A stretch of DNA of 64,000 bases from Endoryza foliicola. GTDB taxonomy: Bacteria > Bacteroidota > Bacteroidia > Chitinophagales > Chitinophagaceae. Of this stretch, positions 41,710-50,047 are shown piece after piece. The stretch covers positions 3,844,001 to 3,908,000 of the forward strand of contig OZ245715.1 in NCBI GenBank assembly GCA_965226965.1. The letters are read 5' to 3'. Made by a program: the position numbers and the translations under genes. Below the pieces are notes generated by a model. That model was not told the DNA's origin. It worked only from the letters and a program-made list of their open reading frames with translations, and searched no databases. Positions within the stretch are counted from its first letter, which is position 1, and every line of letters starts with the position of its first letter.

Positions 41710-42120
41710 ATGAAAATAACCGGCACCATTTTTATATCCATCGTTCTCCTCCTTAGTTCTTGTGCTAAGAAAGACGGTGTTGTAAACGATGGTCTAATTG
41801 GCAAATGGCAACTCACAGAAGTCTACGATGGGTATTTCAATGGAGGCGGATTTAAATGGAACCCTATTCCATCTGAAGATTCACACACTTTGCAATTTGC
41901 AGTGAATGGTGAATTCACACAAGAATATTTCAACAGAGGGAGCAATCAAATTTGCTTTGGTTCTTACACTATTTTTCCGGGAATGAAAGTTCAAATAAAC
42001 GATAACTGTAATACGGTTTCCTATATCAAAAATGTGACAGAGCTTTCTCCAAGCACACTCATCATCGACATGCAGGGCATTGAAGGAACCATTCGATTCA
42101 AATACCAAGCAGTTCAATAA
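41710..42120 (+). CDS. Small lipoprotein, lipocalin-like
   Basis: A 136-residue lipoprotein: MKITGTIFISIVLLLSSC gives lipobox LLSSC (Cys18). After a short linker the GLIGKWQLTEVYDGYFNGGG segment is the start of a lipocalin-like beta-barrel (GKW-x-L), ending GTIRFKYQAVQ. Related small lipoproteins are frequent and uncharacterised in Bacteroidota. ATG 41710 chosen because it begins the signal peptide. Confidence 0.75.
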   Translation: MKITGTIFISIVLLLSSCAKKDGVVNDGLIGKWQLTEVYDGYFNGGGFKWNPIPSEDSHTLQFAVNGEFTQEYFNRGSNQICFGSYTIFPGMKVQINDNCNTVSYIKNVTELSPSTLIIDMQGIEGTIRFKYQAVQ

Positions 42121-42140
42121 TCCACAAATTAGGTTGTGTA

Positions 42141-42590
42141 ATGACGATCGAACAACACATGCTTTCAAATCATGACGCACTGCTAAACCTAAATCAACAG
42201 TTATTTCCGGATTCTATACTTCATGAAGAAGACCTTGCCTATCGGTCGTTTCTTAACAACCACAATCATCAATGTTTCATCGCCAAAGAGCAATCCAATT
42301 CAATTGGCTTCGTTCATGTATCCCTCCGCTACGATTATGTAGAAGGCTCCGATGAATCTCCTACCGCCTATCTGGAGGCCATTTATGTATCTCCCGAAAA
42401 CAGAGGAACCGGCGTTGCCACCTTATTACTGGCGCATGCTGAGGCCTGGGCCCTTGAAAGAGGGTGTACGGTACTGGCCTCCGATACTGAACTAAACAAT
42501 GCTTCGGGAATTCAATTTCATCAGTCTCACGGTTTTAAAGAGGCCAACCGCATCATCTGTTATACCAAGAAATTGGATACCCAGTCTTAA
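42141..42590 (+). CDS. GNAT acetyltransferase, aminoglycoside 6'-N-acetyltransferase-like
   Basis: A 149-residue GNAT-family acetyltransferase. The match to AAC(6')-I type enzymes is specific: VSLRYDYVEGSDESPTAYLE near residues 55-74, AIYVSPENRGTGVATLLLAH (acetyl-CoA binding loop R-G-x-G-V-A), AWALERGCTVLASDTELNNA, and the terminal FHQSHGFKEANRIICYTKKL. It may acetylate aminoglycosides or, as in many environmental homologues, another amine; activity is not proven by sequence. A single-gene unit with no mobile element near it. Confidence 0.85.
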   Translation: MTIEQHMLSNHDALLNLNQQLFPDSILHEEDLAYRSFLNNHNHQCFIAKEQSNSIGFVHVSLRYDYVEGSDESPTAYLEAIYVSPENRGTGVATLLLAHAEAWALERGCTVLASDTELNNASGIQFHQSHGFKEANRIICYTKKLDTQS

Positions 42591-42653
42591 CCCGGTTTTA
42601 AGAGAATTAGCATTATATTGCCGCAATCATCCTTAACCGTTTAGACCGATTTC

Positions 42654-43739
42654 ATGAGTTTTCTGAAGAAACTATTTAGTAAAGAACAGCCCGTAATTGA
42701 TTCCAATGCCGCATTTTGGGCTTGGTTCCGAGAAAATGAAAAAACGTTTTTCAAAGTATTGAAAAACAAAGGCGATGTAGAAAATGATTTTTTTGCCAAA
42801 ATGAGCGATCAACTCGATCAACTCCGCGAAGGCTATTATTTTGTTGCAGGCATGCAAGATGAAAATACGGCCGAATTAATTGTAACAGCCGACGGCAATT
42901 TAAAAAACATTGCGTTTGTAGAAGCCCTCATTGCAGAAGCACCCTCACTGCCCAATTGGAAGCTTACAGCGTTAAAACCGGAATTGGATATTGAGAATGT
43001 AGAAATAGCCATGTCGGGCTTACGCTACAACAAAAACAATATCTTCTTCTATTCAAATATAGACGAGAATTATCCCGACGAAATTGACCTCACGTTTGTT
43101 CACTCCGATATGACAGAAGAAAACAAAGAAGCCATTTCAAACGGCATCTATGTTTTTCTCGATAACTACTTAGGAGAATTGAGTTTGATGGAAGACATCG
43201 ACAGTCTGGAGTTCACTACCCCACAAAATGCCACCGAAGAATTGATCCCCATTGAGAAGTTGAAAGGCTTTCTTACTTGGAGAAAAAAAGAATTCATCGA
43301 AAAATACGAAGGTATCCGTTACAATACGGATAATGACACCTATTCCGTGCTGGAAGCAGAAACACCGGACGGAACTCCCATGATGGCTGCCCTGAACTCG
43401 GAATTATTGGAATGGGACAGCAAAGCATCTCACCCTTGGATGACTGTTCTCACTTTTAATTATGATGGTTCGGAAGGCAATGGAATGCCTACTGACACCG
43501 ACTATCAACTGTTGAACACTATTGAAGACGCATTCATGGTATCATTAAAAGACGAAGATGGCTACCTAAACTTGGGAAGAGAAACAGGGCAAAACCAACG
43601 CAAAGTCTATTTTGCTTGTAAAGACTTTAGAAAACCATCCATTCATTTCGATGCCATAGAGAAACAATATCCGCAGTATAAAGTTGAATTCTCCCTATAC
43701 AAAGATAAATATTGGAGAACCATGGAACGCTTTGCTTAA
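42654..43739 (+). CDS. DUF695-like domain protein
   Basis: A 361-residue soluble acidic protein. The N-terminal half (residues 18-190) and the C-terminal half (205-355) both look like alpha/beta modules. The C-terminal MTVLTFNYDGSEGNGMPTDT, then DYQLLNTIEDAFMVSL and KVYFACKDFRKPSIHFDAIE, matches DUF695-type domains. Function unknown; such proteins often occur beside immunity or stress genes. A single-gene unit 15 bases before the next gene, possibly cotranscribed. Confidence 0.75.
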   Translation: MSFLKKLFSKEQPVIDSNAAFWAWFRENEKTFFKVLKNKGDVENDFFAKMSDQLDQLREGYYFVAGMQDENTAELIVTADGNLKNIAFVEALIAEAPSLPNWKLTALKPELDIENVEIAMSGLRYNKNNIFFYSNIDENYPDEIDLTFVHSDMTEENKEAISNGIYVFLDNYLGELSLMEDIDSLEFTTPQNATEELIPIEKLKGFLTWRKKEFIEKYEGIRYNTDNDTYSVLEAETPDGTPMMAALNSELLEWDSKASHPWMTVLTFNYDGSEGNGMPTDTDYQLLNTIEDAFMVSLKDEDGYLNLGRETGQNQRKVYFACKDFRKPSIHFDAIEKQYPQYKVEFSLYKDKYWRTMERFA

Positions 43740-43754
43740 TCAAATTATAGTGAA

Positions 43755-44240
43755 ATGAAACAAATACTCCTTGTTTTGTTCTGCCTGCTTGCCATTGTAA
43801 AAACCAATGCACAGCCTTGCAATTGTCCTCCCAAAACGGACACCAGCTTGCATCATAGAGAAGACTATGTTGACTACATAATAAGAGGAACTGTGGTAGA
43901 CATAAAAGACTATCACACCAAAGATTCGATACCCAATAACAAAACCTATTTAGAAATTACGGTTATCGTTCAAGACGAATTCAAAGCACCCCTGAAAACC
44001 GGAAGAAGCGTAAAAATTCTAACAACACCGGATATATGCGGATTTGAATTTGAACTGAACAAAGACTATATCATTTATGCGCTAAAATGGAAGGAATTTA
44101 CTCGGACAGCAATGGTTCAGAAAGGTAAAAAGATCCGATCTCAAACGGTCAAGAATCATTTTCTGACAAGTAAGTGTTGGGAAACGCAGTTGTCGAATCC
44201 TGAAGAGATCGCCTATTTAAGAATGGCGACTGGGAAATAA
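43755..44240 (+). CDS. Secreted NTR/TIMP-like domain protein
   Basis: A 161-residue exported protein (signal MKQILLVLFCLLAIVKTNAQ). The mature N-terminus is PCNCPP, placing a C-x-C pair directly after cleavage as in tissue-inhibitor-of-metalloprotease domains. It continues YVDYIIRGTVVDIKDYHTKD, then VKILTTPDICGFEFELNKDY (second Cys in CGFxF-x-x-G-type), and a late Cys in TSKCWETQ. The NTR fold is suggested; bacterial members are uncharacterised and a protease-inhibitor role would be inference. Confidence 0.7.
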   Translation: MKQILLVLFCLLAIVKTNAQPCNCPPKTDTSLHHREDYVDYIIRGTVVDIKDYHTKDSIPNNKTYLEITVIVQDEFKAPLKTGRSVKILTTPDICGFEFELNKDYIIYALKWKEFTRTAMVQKGKKIRSQTVKNHFLTSKCWETQLSNPEEIAYLRMATGK

Positions 44241-44314
44241 CTGGCAGAAGCTTTTATTTCTCAATGCTACTTCCGCTTTTCGTTGAAAAGAACGAATAAT
44301 TGTAAATTTGAATT

Positions 44315-44803
44315 ATGTATTTCAAAGCCTCACTCGATCTCTTTTCAAAAATTATCACGGCGATGGTTGCCGCTTTGTTTTTGATATTGATTGCTATTCA
44401 AATTTCTCCACTTGAACAAACCAACTATTGGTCAGTTGTACTATCAGGAAGTTTATATTTGGCACTATTTCTCGTCACCTATGGCTTTCACACCACAGGC
44501 TACGAAATAACAGACACTGCACTGATCATCAAACGTCCTTTTAAAAGCAAAGAATACGACCGTTCGGGCATTGCACAAGTAATTCCAATTGAAAACAGTG
44601 ATCTTCGTAAATCCATTCGCACGTTTGGTGTTGGTGGGGTATTCGGTTATTGGGGAAAATTCGCTAATGCAAAATTCGGAATGGCAACATGGTATGCCAC
44701 TAGAAGAAAAAATGCTGTACTGGTCGTTTTTACAACGAACCATAAGATTGTATTAACACCAAACGATTCAGCTGGTTTTGTAACTTGCATGAGTAAAAAA
44801 TAA
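44315..44803 (+). CDS. Membrane protein with bacterial PH-like domain
   Basis: A 162-residue protein with two N-terminal helices (about 8-27 and 38-57) followed by a bacterial PH-like domain: GYEITDTALIIKRPFKSKEY, a long RSIRTFGVGGVFGYWGKF turn and VFTTNHKIVLTPNDSAGF. Domains of this kind sit at the membrane with unknown ligand. A TAAATTTG box lies four bases before the start, too close to be its promoter unless the start is further in. Confidence 0.75.
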   Translation: MYFKASLDLFSKIITAMVAALFLILIAIQISPLEQTNYWSVVLSGSLYLALFLVTYGFHTTGYEITDTALIIKRPFKSKEYDRSGIAQVIPIENSDLRKSIRTFGVGGVFGYWGKFANAKFGMATWYATRRKNAVLVVFTTNHKIVLTPNDSAGFVTCMSKK

Positions 44804-44818
44804 AAACTCATCAAAACG

Positions 44819-45499
44819 ATGTTGATGAAAGTTTCAACTTTAAGTAGACTCTTCTTTGTTTGCATCTTAATGTATGCCTGCAAAAGTCAACCCACTACTA
44901 ACAATCAAGCTCCGAGTAATTCAATGGTTGGCGGAGCCTTTGAAAATCCTGAATTCACGTATATTAAAATTCCAAAAGTATTCTCCACCATAGATACCAG
45001 TCCGGCCTGGAAACTCAATATCAACAGGCTTCACATCACAGGAACAATATATCAATCAGACGGCAAAACACCGGCTCAGGGTGTGTTGCTCTATTATTAT
45101 CAAACCAATGCTGAAGGTCGCTATATTCACCAGCCACAAGAACCTAGGAGTATGCCGCCAAACGAAAAAGGACAAACACATGGATTCATACGAGGTTGGG
45201 TAGTATCCGATGCCAATGGAAAATATGAGATCTACACCATTCGTCCGGGCGTATATCCTACCCGCGATGCGCCTGCGCATATTCATGCTACTATCAAGGA
45301 GCAGGATATCAATGAATACTATATTGATGATTTTGTATTCGACGATGATAGTTTAGTAACAGCCGCATATATATCGAAACAAGAATTTAGATGCGGCTCC
45401 GGAATCCTTCATTTAGAAAAAGAAGACAGCATCTGGGAAGGAAAACGAAATTTGGTCTTAGGTAAAAACATTCCCAATTATCCCACTACAAAGCATTAA
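44819..45499 (+). CDS. Lipoprotein of the intradiol ring-cleavage dioxygenase family
   Basis: A 226-residue lipoprotein (lipobox LMYAC, Cys20; Met at 44825 is an equally possible start). Residues 70-200 form an intradiol dioxygenase-like beta fold: ITGTIYQSDGKTPAQGVLLY, GRYIHQPQEP, GFIRGWVVSDANGKYEIYTI, then RPGVYPTRDAPAHIHATIKE, which carries the Tyr and the two His of the non-heme iron site. A lipid anchor and export are unusual for enzymes of aromatic catabolism, and no other catechol-pathway gene is nearby. May act on extracellular aromatics or be a non-catalytic relative. Confidence 0.82.
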   Translation: MLMKVSTLSRLFFVCILMYACKSQPTTNNQAPSNSMVGGAFENPEFTYIKIPKVFSTIDTSPAWKLNINRLHITGTIYQSDGKTPAQGVLLYYYQTNAEGRYIHQPQEPRSMPPNEKGQTHGFIRGWVVSDANGKYEIYTIRPGVYPTRDAPAHIHATIKEQDINEYYIDDFVFDDDSLVTAAYISKQEFRCGSGILHLEKEDSIWEGKRNLVLGKNIPNYPTTKH

Positions 45500-45590
45500 G
45501 AAAGGTTTTGTAAGTAATGCAAACTATCAAATAGTAGTTTGTACTATCGTCATTTTTTTGTAAGTTTCCTTCTCATACAACTCAAACTAC

Positions 45591-46124
45591 ATGAAACAAA
45601 TTACGATTCTCGCTTTCTTATTAATCTCAATTGCAGGGTATGGCCAAACCACCTCATGGTACAAGCTCAGCACACCGGTTTTTGAAATAAGTTTTCCAAA
45701 TAAGCCAACCGCTAGCACACAACAAATTCCATCGGCTGTAGGAGAACTCACTTTAAATCTACACATGTTGGAAGCGAAAGACGGCGACAAAGAAGACATT
45801 CTATTATACATGACCAATGAAACGGATTATCCCGATACGGTTGTGAATTCAAAATATACAGATAGATTGGAAACATTTTTTAAAGGATCAATTGAAGGGA
45901 TGCTTAAAAATACCGGAGGGCAATTGCTCGAATCTAAAAATTTAGAAATGAAAGGATACTCCGGTCGCCAAGTAAAAATAGATTATCAAAATGGGGTGGC
46001 CACCATTGTTGTGCAGCTATACTTAGTAAAAAACAAACTCATTCTAGCACAGGTATTCGTAAAGCCTGACAAAGAAGGAAACACTGATCAAAAAACTTTT
46101 TTTGATTCATTTAAGATACTTTAG
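45591..46124 (+). CDS. Secreted protein of unknown function
   Basis: A 177-residue exported protein (signal MKQITILAFLLISIAGYGQT). The mature part reads WYKLSTPVFEISFPNKPTAS, then strands and helices such as LNLHMLEAKDGDKEDILLYM and a late GYSGRQVKIDYQNGVATIVV. This SFP-x-x-P opening is shared by many uncharacterised Bacteroidota exported proteins. Followed by a strong terminator. No catalytic motif visible. Confidence 0.7.
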   Translation: MKQITILAFLLISIAGYGQTTSWYKLSTPVFEISFPNKPTASTQQIPSAVGELTLNLHMLEAKDGDKEDILLYMTNETDYPDTVVNSKYTDRLETFFKGSIEGMLKNTGGQLLESKNLEMKGYSGRQVKIDYQNGVATIVVQLYLVKNKLILAQVFVKPDKEGNTDQKTFFDSFKIL

Positions 46125-46125
46125 G

Positions 46126-46154
46126 AAAAAGCCGGCAACTGCCGGCTTTTTTTA
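46126..46154 (+). terminator. Rho-independent terminator
   Basis: AAAAAGCCGGCA / TGCCGGCTTTTTTT perfect stem with a two-base loop (or GCCGGC with loop AACT) and a run of seven T. It lies just past the stop at 46124. Confidence 0.88.
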
Positions 46155-46217
46155 TGATTCGCATTCTTTCCTTAACTTCCATCCAACCGTAATACACACA
46201 CCTTCAAATCAAATCAG

Positions 46218-47657
46218 ATGAAACAGGTTTTCTTTTCGATGTTACTCTTTTCAACGGGCACTCTTTTGGCACAACCCAATGCAAAACAAGTAGAGGTATT
46301 GAAATCCGAATCGGCCAAATCTATACAGGCGCAATACGAGGAATATAAAAAAATGATCCTCACTATTTGGGACTACGCAGAAGTAGGATTCAAAGAAACC
46401 AAGAGTTCTACCCTTCTTCAAAACAAACTAAAAGAAAACGGCTTCTCGGTAGAATCAGGTGTTGCAGGCATGCCTACAGCTTTTGTAGCCACTTATGGAA
46501 GCGGCAAACCGGTAATTGGTATCCTCGCCGAATTCGATGCACTGCCAGGATTATCGCAAGACAACAGTCCCACCCGAAATCCCATTGCAGGGAAAGGTGC
46601 AGGACATGGTTGTGGTCATCACATATTTGGCGTAGGATCAGTTGCATCCGGAATTGCCATAAAAAAATTAATTGAAGAAGGAAAATTAAAAGGGACCGTA
46701 AAAGTATATGGAAGTCCTGCCGAAGAAGGTGGTGGCGGAAAAGTATATATGGTTAGAGCGGGACTGTTCAATAACGTAGACGCTGTTTTGCACTGGCATC
46801 CTGGCGATGAAAACTCAGTAGCCTACACCAGTGCTTTAGCATACAAATCAGCGAAATTCCGTTTCTATGGCATCTCAGCGCACGCGGCCGGCGCGCCCGA
46901 GAGAGGACGCTCAGCCCTCGATGGCGTTGAAGCCATGGACAATATGGTAAACATGATGCGCGAACACGTACCTCAAGAAACCCGTATTCACTATGTAATT
47001 ACCAACGGAGGGAAAGCACCGAATGTAATCCCTGATTTCGCGGAAGTGTTCTATTATGTTAGAAATCCGGAGCGCTCACAGGTTGTAAGCATCTTCGACC
47101 GCGTTGTAAACACAGCAAAGGGAGCTGCTTTGGGAACAGATACTAAAATGGACTTCGAAGTAATTGATGGCACACACGATCTACTCATCAACAATACCCT
47201 TGCAAAACTGGCTCAAACGAATTTGGAAAAAGTAGGAGGTGTACAGTACACTGCTGCTGAAATCGAATTCGCGAAACAATTGCAAACCAGTTTTATGGGA
47301 AGGGTTCCATCCATCGATTCAGCCGCATTTGTAAAACCCTTGAGAGCAGAAAAAAACATGGGTTCAACCGATGTTGGCGATGTGAGCTATGTAGTGCCTA
47401 CTGTAGGCGTATCTGCTGCTACTTGGGTTCCCGGCACACCGGCACATAGCTGGCAAGCAGTTGCATGCGGCGGAACCGATATCGGTGTAAAAGGAATGAT
47501 GGTAGCCAGCAAAACCCTTGTATACACTGCCATCGATTTGTTCCTAAATCCCGACCTCATCACAAAAGCAACCGAAGAATTCAAAAAATCAGTAGGCGCT
47601 TATCAATACAAAGCTTTGTTGGGAGATAGAGCACCGGCGTTGAATTACAGGGAGTAA
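46218..47657 (+). CDS. Exported M20-family amidohydrolase (AbgB-like)
   Basis: A 479-residue metallopeptidase/amidohydrolase of the M20D group with a signal peptide (cut near LLAQ). Metal-site features: GAGHGCGHHIFGVGSVASGI near residues 129-148, PAEEGGGGKVYMVRAG near 170, and HWHPGDENSV near 193; the dimerisation-domain SAHAAGAPERGRSALDGVEA follows. It resembles p-aminobenzoyl-glutamate hydrolase subunit B and indole-acyl amino acid hydrolases. It should cleave amide-linked N-acyl amino acids in the periplasm. A single gene ending just before a composite repeat. Confidence 0.88.
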   Translation: MKQVFFSMLLFSTGTLLAQPNAKQVEVLKSESAKSIQAQYEEYKKMILTIWDYAEVGFKETKSSTLLQNKLKENGFSVESGVAGMPTAFVATYGSGKPVIGILAEFDALPGLSQDNSPTRNPIAGKGAGHGCGHHIFGVGSVASGIAIKKLIEEGKLKGTVKVYGSPAEEGGGGKVYMVRAGLFNNVDAVLHWHPGDENSVAYTSALAYKSAKFRFYGISAHAAGAPERGRSALDGVEAMDNMVNMMREHVPQETRIHYVITNGGKAPNVIPDFAEVFYYVRNPERSQVVSIFDRVVNTAKGAALGTDTKMDFEVIDGTHDLLINNTLAKLAQTNLEKVGGVQYTAAEIEFAKQLQTSFMGRVPSIDSAAFVKPLRAEKNMGSTDVGDVSYVVPTVGVSAATWVPGTPAHSWQAVACGGTDIGVKGMMVASKTLVYTAIDLFLNPDLITKATEEFKKSVGAYQYKALLGDRAPALNYRE

Positions 47658-47772
47658 TTAAGAAGTAAGAATTAAGAATTAAGAATTAAACAGCCGGAAT
47701 ACAAGAGGGAGGATGAGAGGAGACGAGGGACGAGGAAATACAGTGTTGAAGATTTTTATGAATAGAGGGGAT

Positions 47773-47860
47773 GATTGTAGCTGAGGTCCGCCGTCGATTT
47801 ATCGCGGCGGAGTTTCATGTGAGGTACATTTGTAGCAACGCGATTCATCGCGTTGAATGA
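47773..47860 (+). repeat. Twin CGATTTATCG hairpin module, copy 2
   Basis: Palindromes at 47788-47810 (CCGCCG...CGGCGG) and 47837-47854 (AACGCGATTCATCGCGTT) in the same order as at 24204-24290. Confidence 0.8.
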
Positions 47861-47932
47861 AAAAGAAATTAATTGATGAATGGAGGAGTGCAGTCCAGGA
47901 ATGAGAGAGAAAGGTTGAAGAAAGAGCAGGAG

Positions 47933-48012
47933 GCTGGTTTTGCGAATCAAAAGCAGTCGAGCTTGTGCCGTGCGGAACGATTCGGGACAGGCGAAGCCGT
48001 TGCGGGAAGGGA
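47933..48012 (+). repeat. E-type multi-hairpin element, copy 4
   Basis: GCTGGTTTTGCGAATCAAAA, then a diverged central part (GTGCCGTGCGGAACGATTCG) and GGCGAAGCCGTTGCGGGAAG. Confidence 0.78.
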
Positions 48013-48070
48013 GGAAATACAGAACCACGGAGGCACAGAGGCACGGGGATTCGCTGCGTTGCCGCTGCGA

Positions 48071-48129
48071 GCTTGTCCTGAGCGGTTCCTGAGCTTGTCG
48101 AAGGGCGGGCCGAATGCGCAGTCGAAGGA
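48071..48129 (-). repeat. 59-bp nested repeat unit (F type), copy 2
   Basis: Reads on the - strand TCCTTCGACTGCGCATTCGG to CGCTCAGGACAAGC: 59 bases, two differences from 6695-6753. The equivalent point in the copy at 58948-58960 is unfilled. Confidence 0.82.
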
Positions 48130-48249
48130 CGCTGCGCCGCCACGGTGAAAGAAAAAGATCGAGATTCGAGAAGATCGAAAAGAGGATGAAGGCTCTTTGC
48201 GACAACTTGGCGCGCTTTGCGATCTTCGCGGTGAAGCCGCTTTAAACAT

Positions 48250-48304
48250 CAGAGGCTAATCTGTGCGAATCTGCTATAATTTGAGCTATCTGTGGTCAAA
48301 AAAA
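48250..48304 (+). repeat. C-type dispersed repeat, copy 8
   Basis: CAGAGGCTAATCTGTGCGAA then GAGCTATCTGTGGTCAAAAA. No D part follows it. Confidence 0.75.
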
Positions 48305-48380
48305 TTAGAAGAACAAACCCCTTGCTTCGTTACGGCAACGTAAACTCTTCCATCTAAAACACATTAAAAATTACAATCCT

Positions 48381-49868
48381 CTACTTCCAAACAGACTTCA
48401 ACTCCTGCCACTCCACATGATTCGCCGTCCCCTTTCCACTTATCCGCAGCTGAGTAAACGCAGCCGTCGGGAAAAAGCAAGTAGTCATTACCGTTGCACC
48501 CCGATCCGCAAACAACTCCACTGAAGTAGCATCCAAATACAATTCTAAATACCCCGCCTTTCGCTTAAAAAAACGCGGCGCCGTAAATCGCTTCGCAAAA
48601 TCTGCATTGAAATCCGCCACACCCGCCTTAGAACGATCAATAAAGTATTCGCCTTTAACAGGATCATGTCCAATCACCAACTCCTCTCCTTTCACATTAG
48701 AAAGAACAATCCTCAAGTCCTTTAACTCCTCCTGACGTATCTCCAATCGATACGCCTGCGATTGCAAGTTGATCTCAATCCCCTTCTCAAGATTTTGATT
48801 CATCAACACATTCCCCTTCTCCCGAATCAATACATAATCATTAACCGGTAAAGAACGCAAGCGAAGCCCTTGATCCGTTTTCAACAAATTCAATTCTCTA
48901 GTCAAGGTAAATGCACTTCTCCAAGCACTAGTGGGCACTTGATTCGCATAATTCCAATTCGACATCCACCCAATAAAAAAACGTTTATTGCCTGTGTTCG
49001 ACCAAGTTACACCGGCGTATTCATCCGGACCATAATCGGCCCACAACACTTCTTTCTGCGTTGTTTTGAATTCATGACCATCAAACGCCCCAACAAAATA
49101 TTGCGTTGCCGAACCACCATTAGGCCCACCCGGATTCAAATTCACCAACAATATCCACTGTTCTTTTCCTTCAAAATTCATTGAAAAAAGATCGGGACAT
49201 TCCCATACACCCCCATGCGCCCCCAAGTCCTTACCAAACTCTGATTCCTTTGTCCATTCTTTCAAATTCGGAGAAGAATAGAAATGAATGGTATTCACCA
49301 CTGCTAGGGTCATGATCCATTTCTTTGTTCCTTCATGCCAAAACACTTTAGGATCCCGAAAATCTTTGATACCCGGCGTTCTCAAAACAGGATTGCCCGA
49401 ATACTTGGCCCAGGTTTCACCATTGTCTAAACTATAAGCTATGCTTTGATTTTGAAAATCACTCGTTCCTGCATCCGCTCTTCGTTGGTTGTGCTGAGTA
49501 TAAATAGCAACAAGCGGAACTAGCCCGTTCTTTCCGAATCCGCTGGTATTGTCTTTATCCACTACAGCACTACCGGAAAAAATGGTTCCGATACTATCAG
49601 GATATATGGCAATGGGTTTGTGCTCCCAATGTACCATGTCTTTTGAAACGGCGTGTCCCCAGTGCATCGGCCCCCAAACATTGGAAGCCGGATGGTGTTG
49701 ATAGAACAGGTGATAAACACCATTGTGATAAACCATTCCATTGGGGTCGTTCATCCAGTTTTTGGGAGGATAGAAATGTATCTTCGGACGATAGAGCTCG
49801 TCGCGGTTCTGAGACATAAGCAGTTGTGTAGTTAAGAAAAAAGCGAGGAGCAGCAATAGCTTCTTCAT
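48381..49868 (-). CDS. GH32 fructan hydrolase (levanase/invertase type)
   Basis: A 495-residue glycoside hydrolase family 32 enzyme with a signal peptide (residues 1-19, cut after LLMSQ). The five-bladed propeller carries nucleophile D41 in NWMNDPNG, the transition-state Asp in FRDPKVFW near 168, and the acid/base Glu in WECPDLF near 225; the C-terminal beta-sandwich begins near 375. It should release fructose from sucrose, inulin or levan outside the cytoplasm. No SusC/SusD pair or fructokinase lies in the window, so it appears to be a stand-alone gene. Confidence 0.93.
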   Translation of the reverse strand: MKKLLLLLAFFLTTQLLMSQNRDELYRPKIHFYPPKNWMNDPNGMVYHNGVYHLFYQHHPASNVWGPMHWGHAVSKDMVHWEHKPIAIYPDSIGTIFSGSAVVDKDNTSGFGKNGLVPLVAIYTQHNQRRADAGTSDFQNQSIAYSLDNGETWAKYSGNPVLRTPGIKDFRDPKVFWHEGTKKWIMTLAVVNTIHFYSSPNLKEWTKESEFGKDLGAHGGVWECPDLFSMNFEGKEQWILLVNLNPGGPNGGSATQYFVGAFDGHEFKTTQKEVLWADYGPDEYAGVTWSNTGNKRFFIGWMSNWNYANQVPTSAWRSAFTLTRELNLLKTDQGLRLRSLPVNDYVLIREKGNVLMNQNLEKGIEINLQSQAYRLEIRQEELKDLRIVLSNVKGEELVIGHDPVKGEYFIDRSKAGVADFNADFAKRFTAPRFFKRKAGYLELYLDATSVELFADRGATVMTTCFFPTAAFTQLRISGKGTANHVEWQELKSVWK

Positions 49869-49942
49869 ATAGCAATTTTGAAATATAAATATACAAAGAA
49901 ATCAAAGTTTAATATTGCTTACGCTACCGCAACGTAAATAAG

Positions 49943-49991
49943 AACGCAAAGGTCCGCAAAGATTTAGCTCCCCGTTGCGAACCTTTGCGTT
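49943..49991. terminator. Hairpin between the kdp-locus kinase gene and GH32 gene
   Basis: Left arm AACGCAAAGGTCCGC (49943-49957) pairs with right arm GCGAACCTTTGCGTT (49977-49991), one mismatch in 15. It lies 57 bases past the kinase stop (read on the - strand). It may end the transcript or be a dispersed repeat; no T run follows it. Confidence 0.4.
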
Positions 49992-50047
49992 CGTTTAAAC
50001 TTTGCGGTAAAGGGAACTCTAACACATATTAACTCTAAATACAAAAC

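Larger units (their letters stand above)
47658..48152 (+). repeat. Composite AT-GC element, copy 4 (filled)
   Basis: The longest copy: AT-rich end with AATTAAGAATTAAACAGCCG, purine tract, twin hairpins (47773-47860), second purine tract, E-type copy (47933-48012), GAGGAAATACAGAACCACGG, GATTCGCTGCGTTGCCGCTG, a 59-bp unit (48071-48129) and the GC-rich end CGCTGCGCCGCCACGGTGAA. Confidence 0.75.
47658..48380. other. 723-base intergenic region made of dispersed repeats
   Basis: Lies between convergent genes. It contains the composite AT-GC element (47658-48152) with twin hairpins, an E-type copy and a 59-bp unit, then CTTTGCGACAACTTGGCGCG and a C-type copy (48250-48304). The 100-150 codon frames here are repeat DNA, not genes. 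Confidence 0.8.

Noticed and set aside
42583..42612. TCTTAA...TTTAAGA inverted repeat after the acetyltransferase gene as a terminator
   Set aside because: Weak AT-rich stem, no T tract.
44303..44310. TAAATTTG as promoter of the PH-domain gene
   Set aside because: It ends four bases before the start codon, too close to give a transcript that includes it.
47756..48249. Several frames of 90-149 codons
   Set aside because: They overlap in both orientations within one composite repeat and copy the translated repeats seen at 6655 and 58688.
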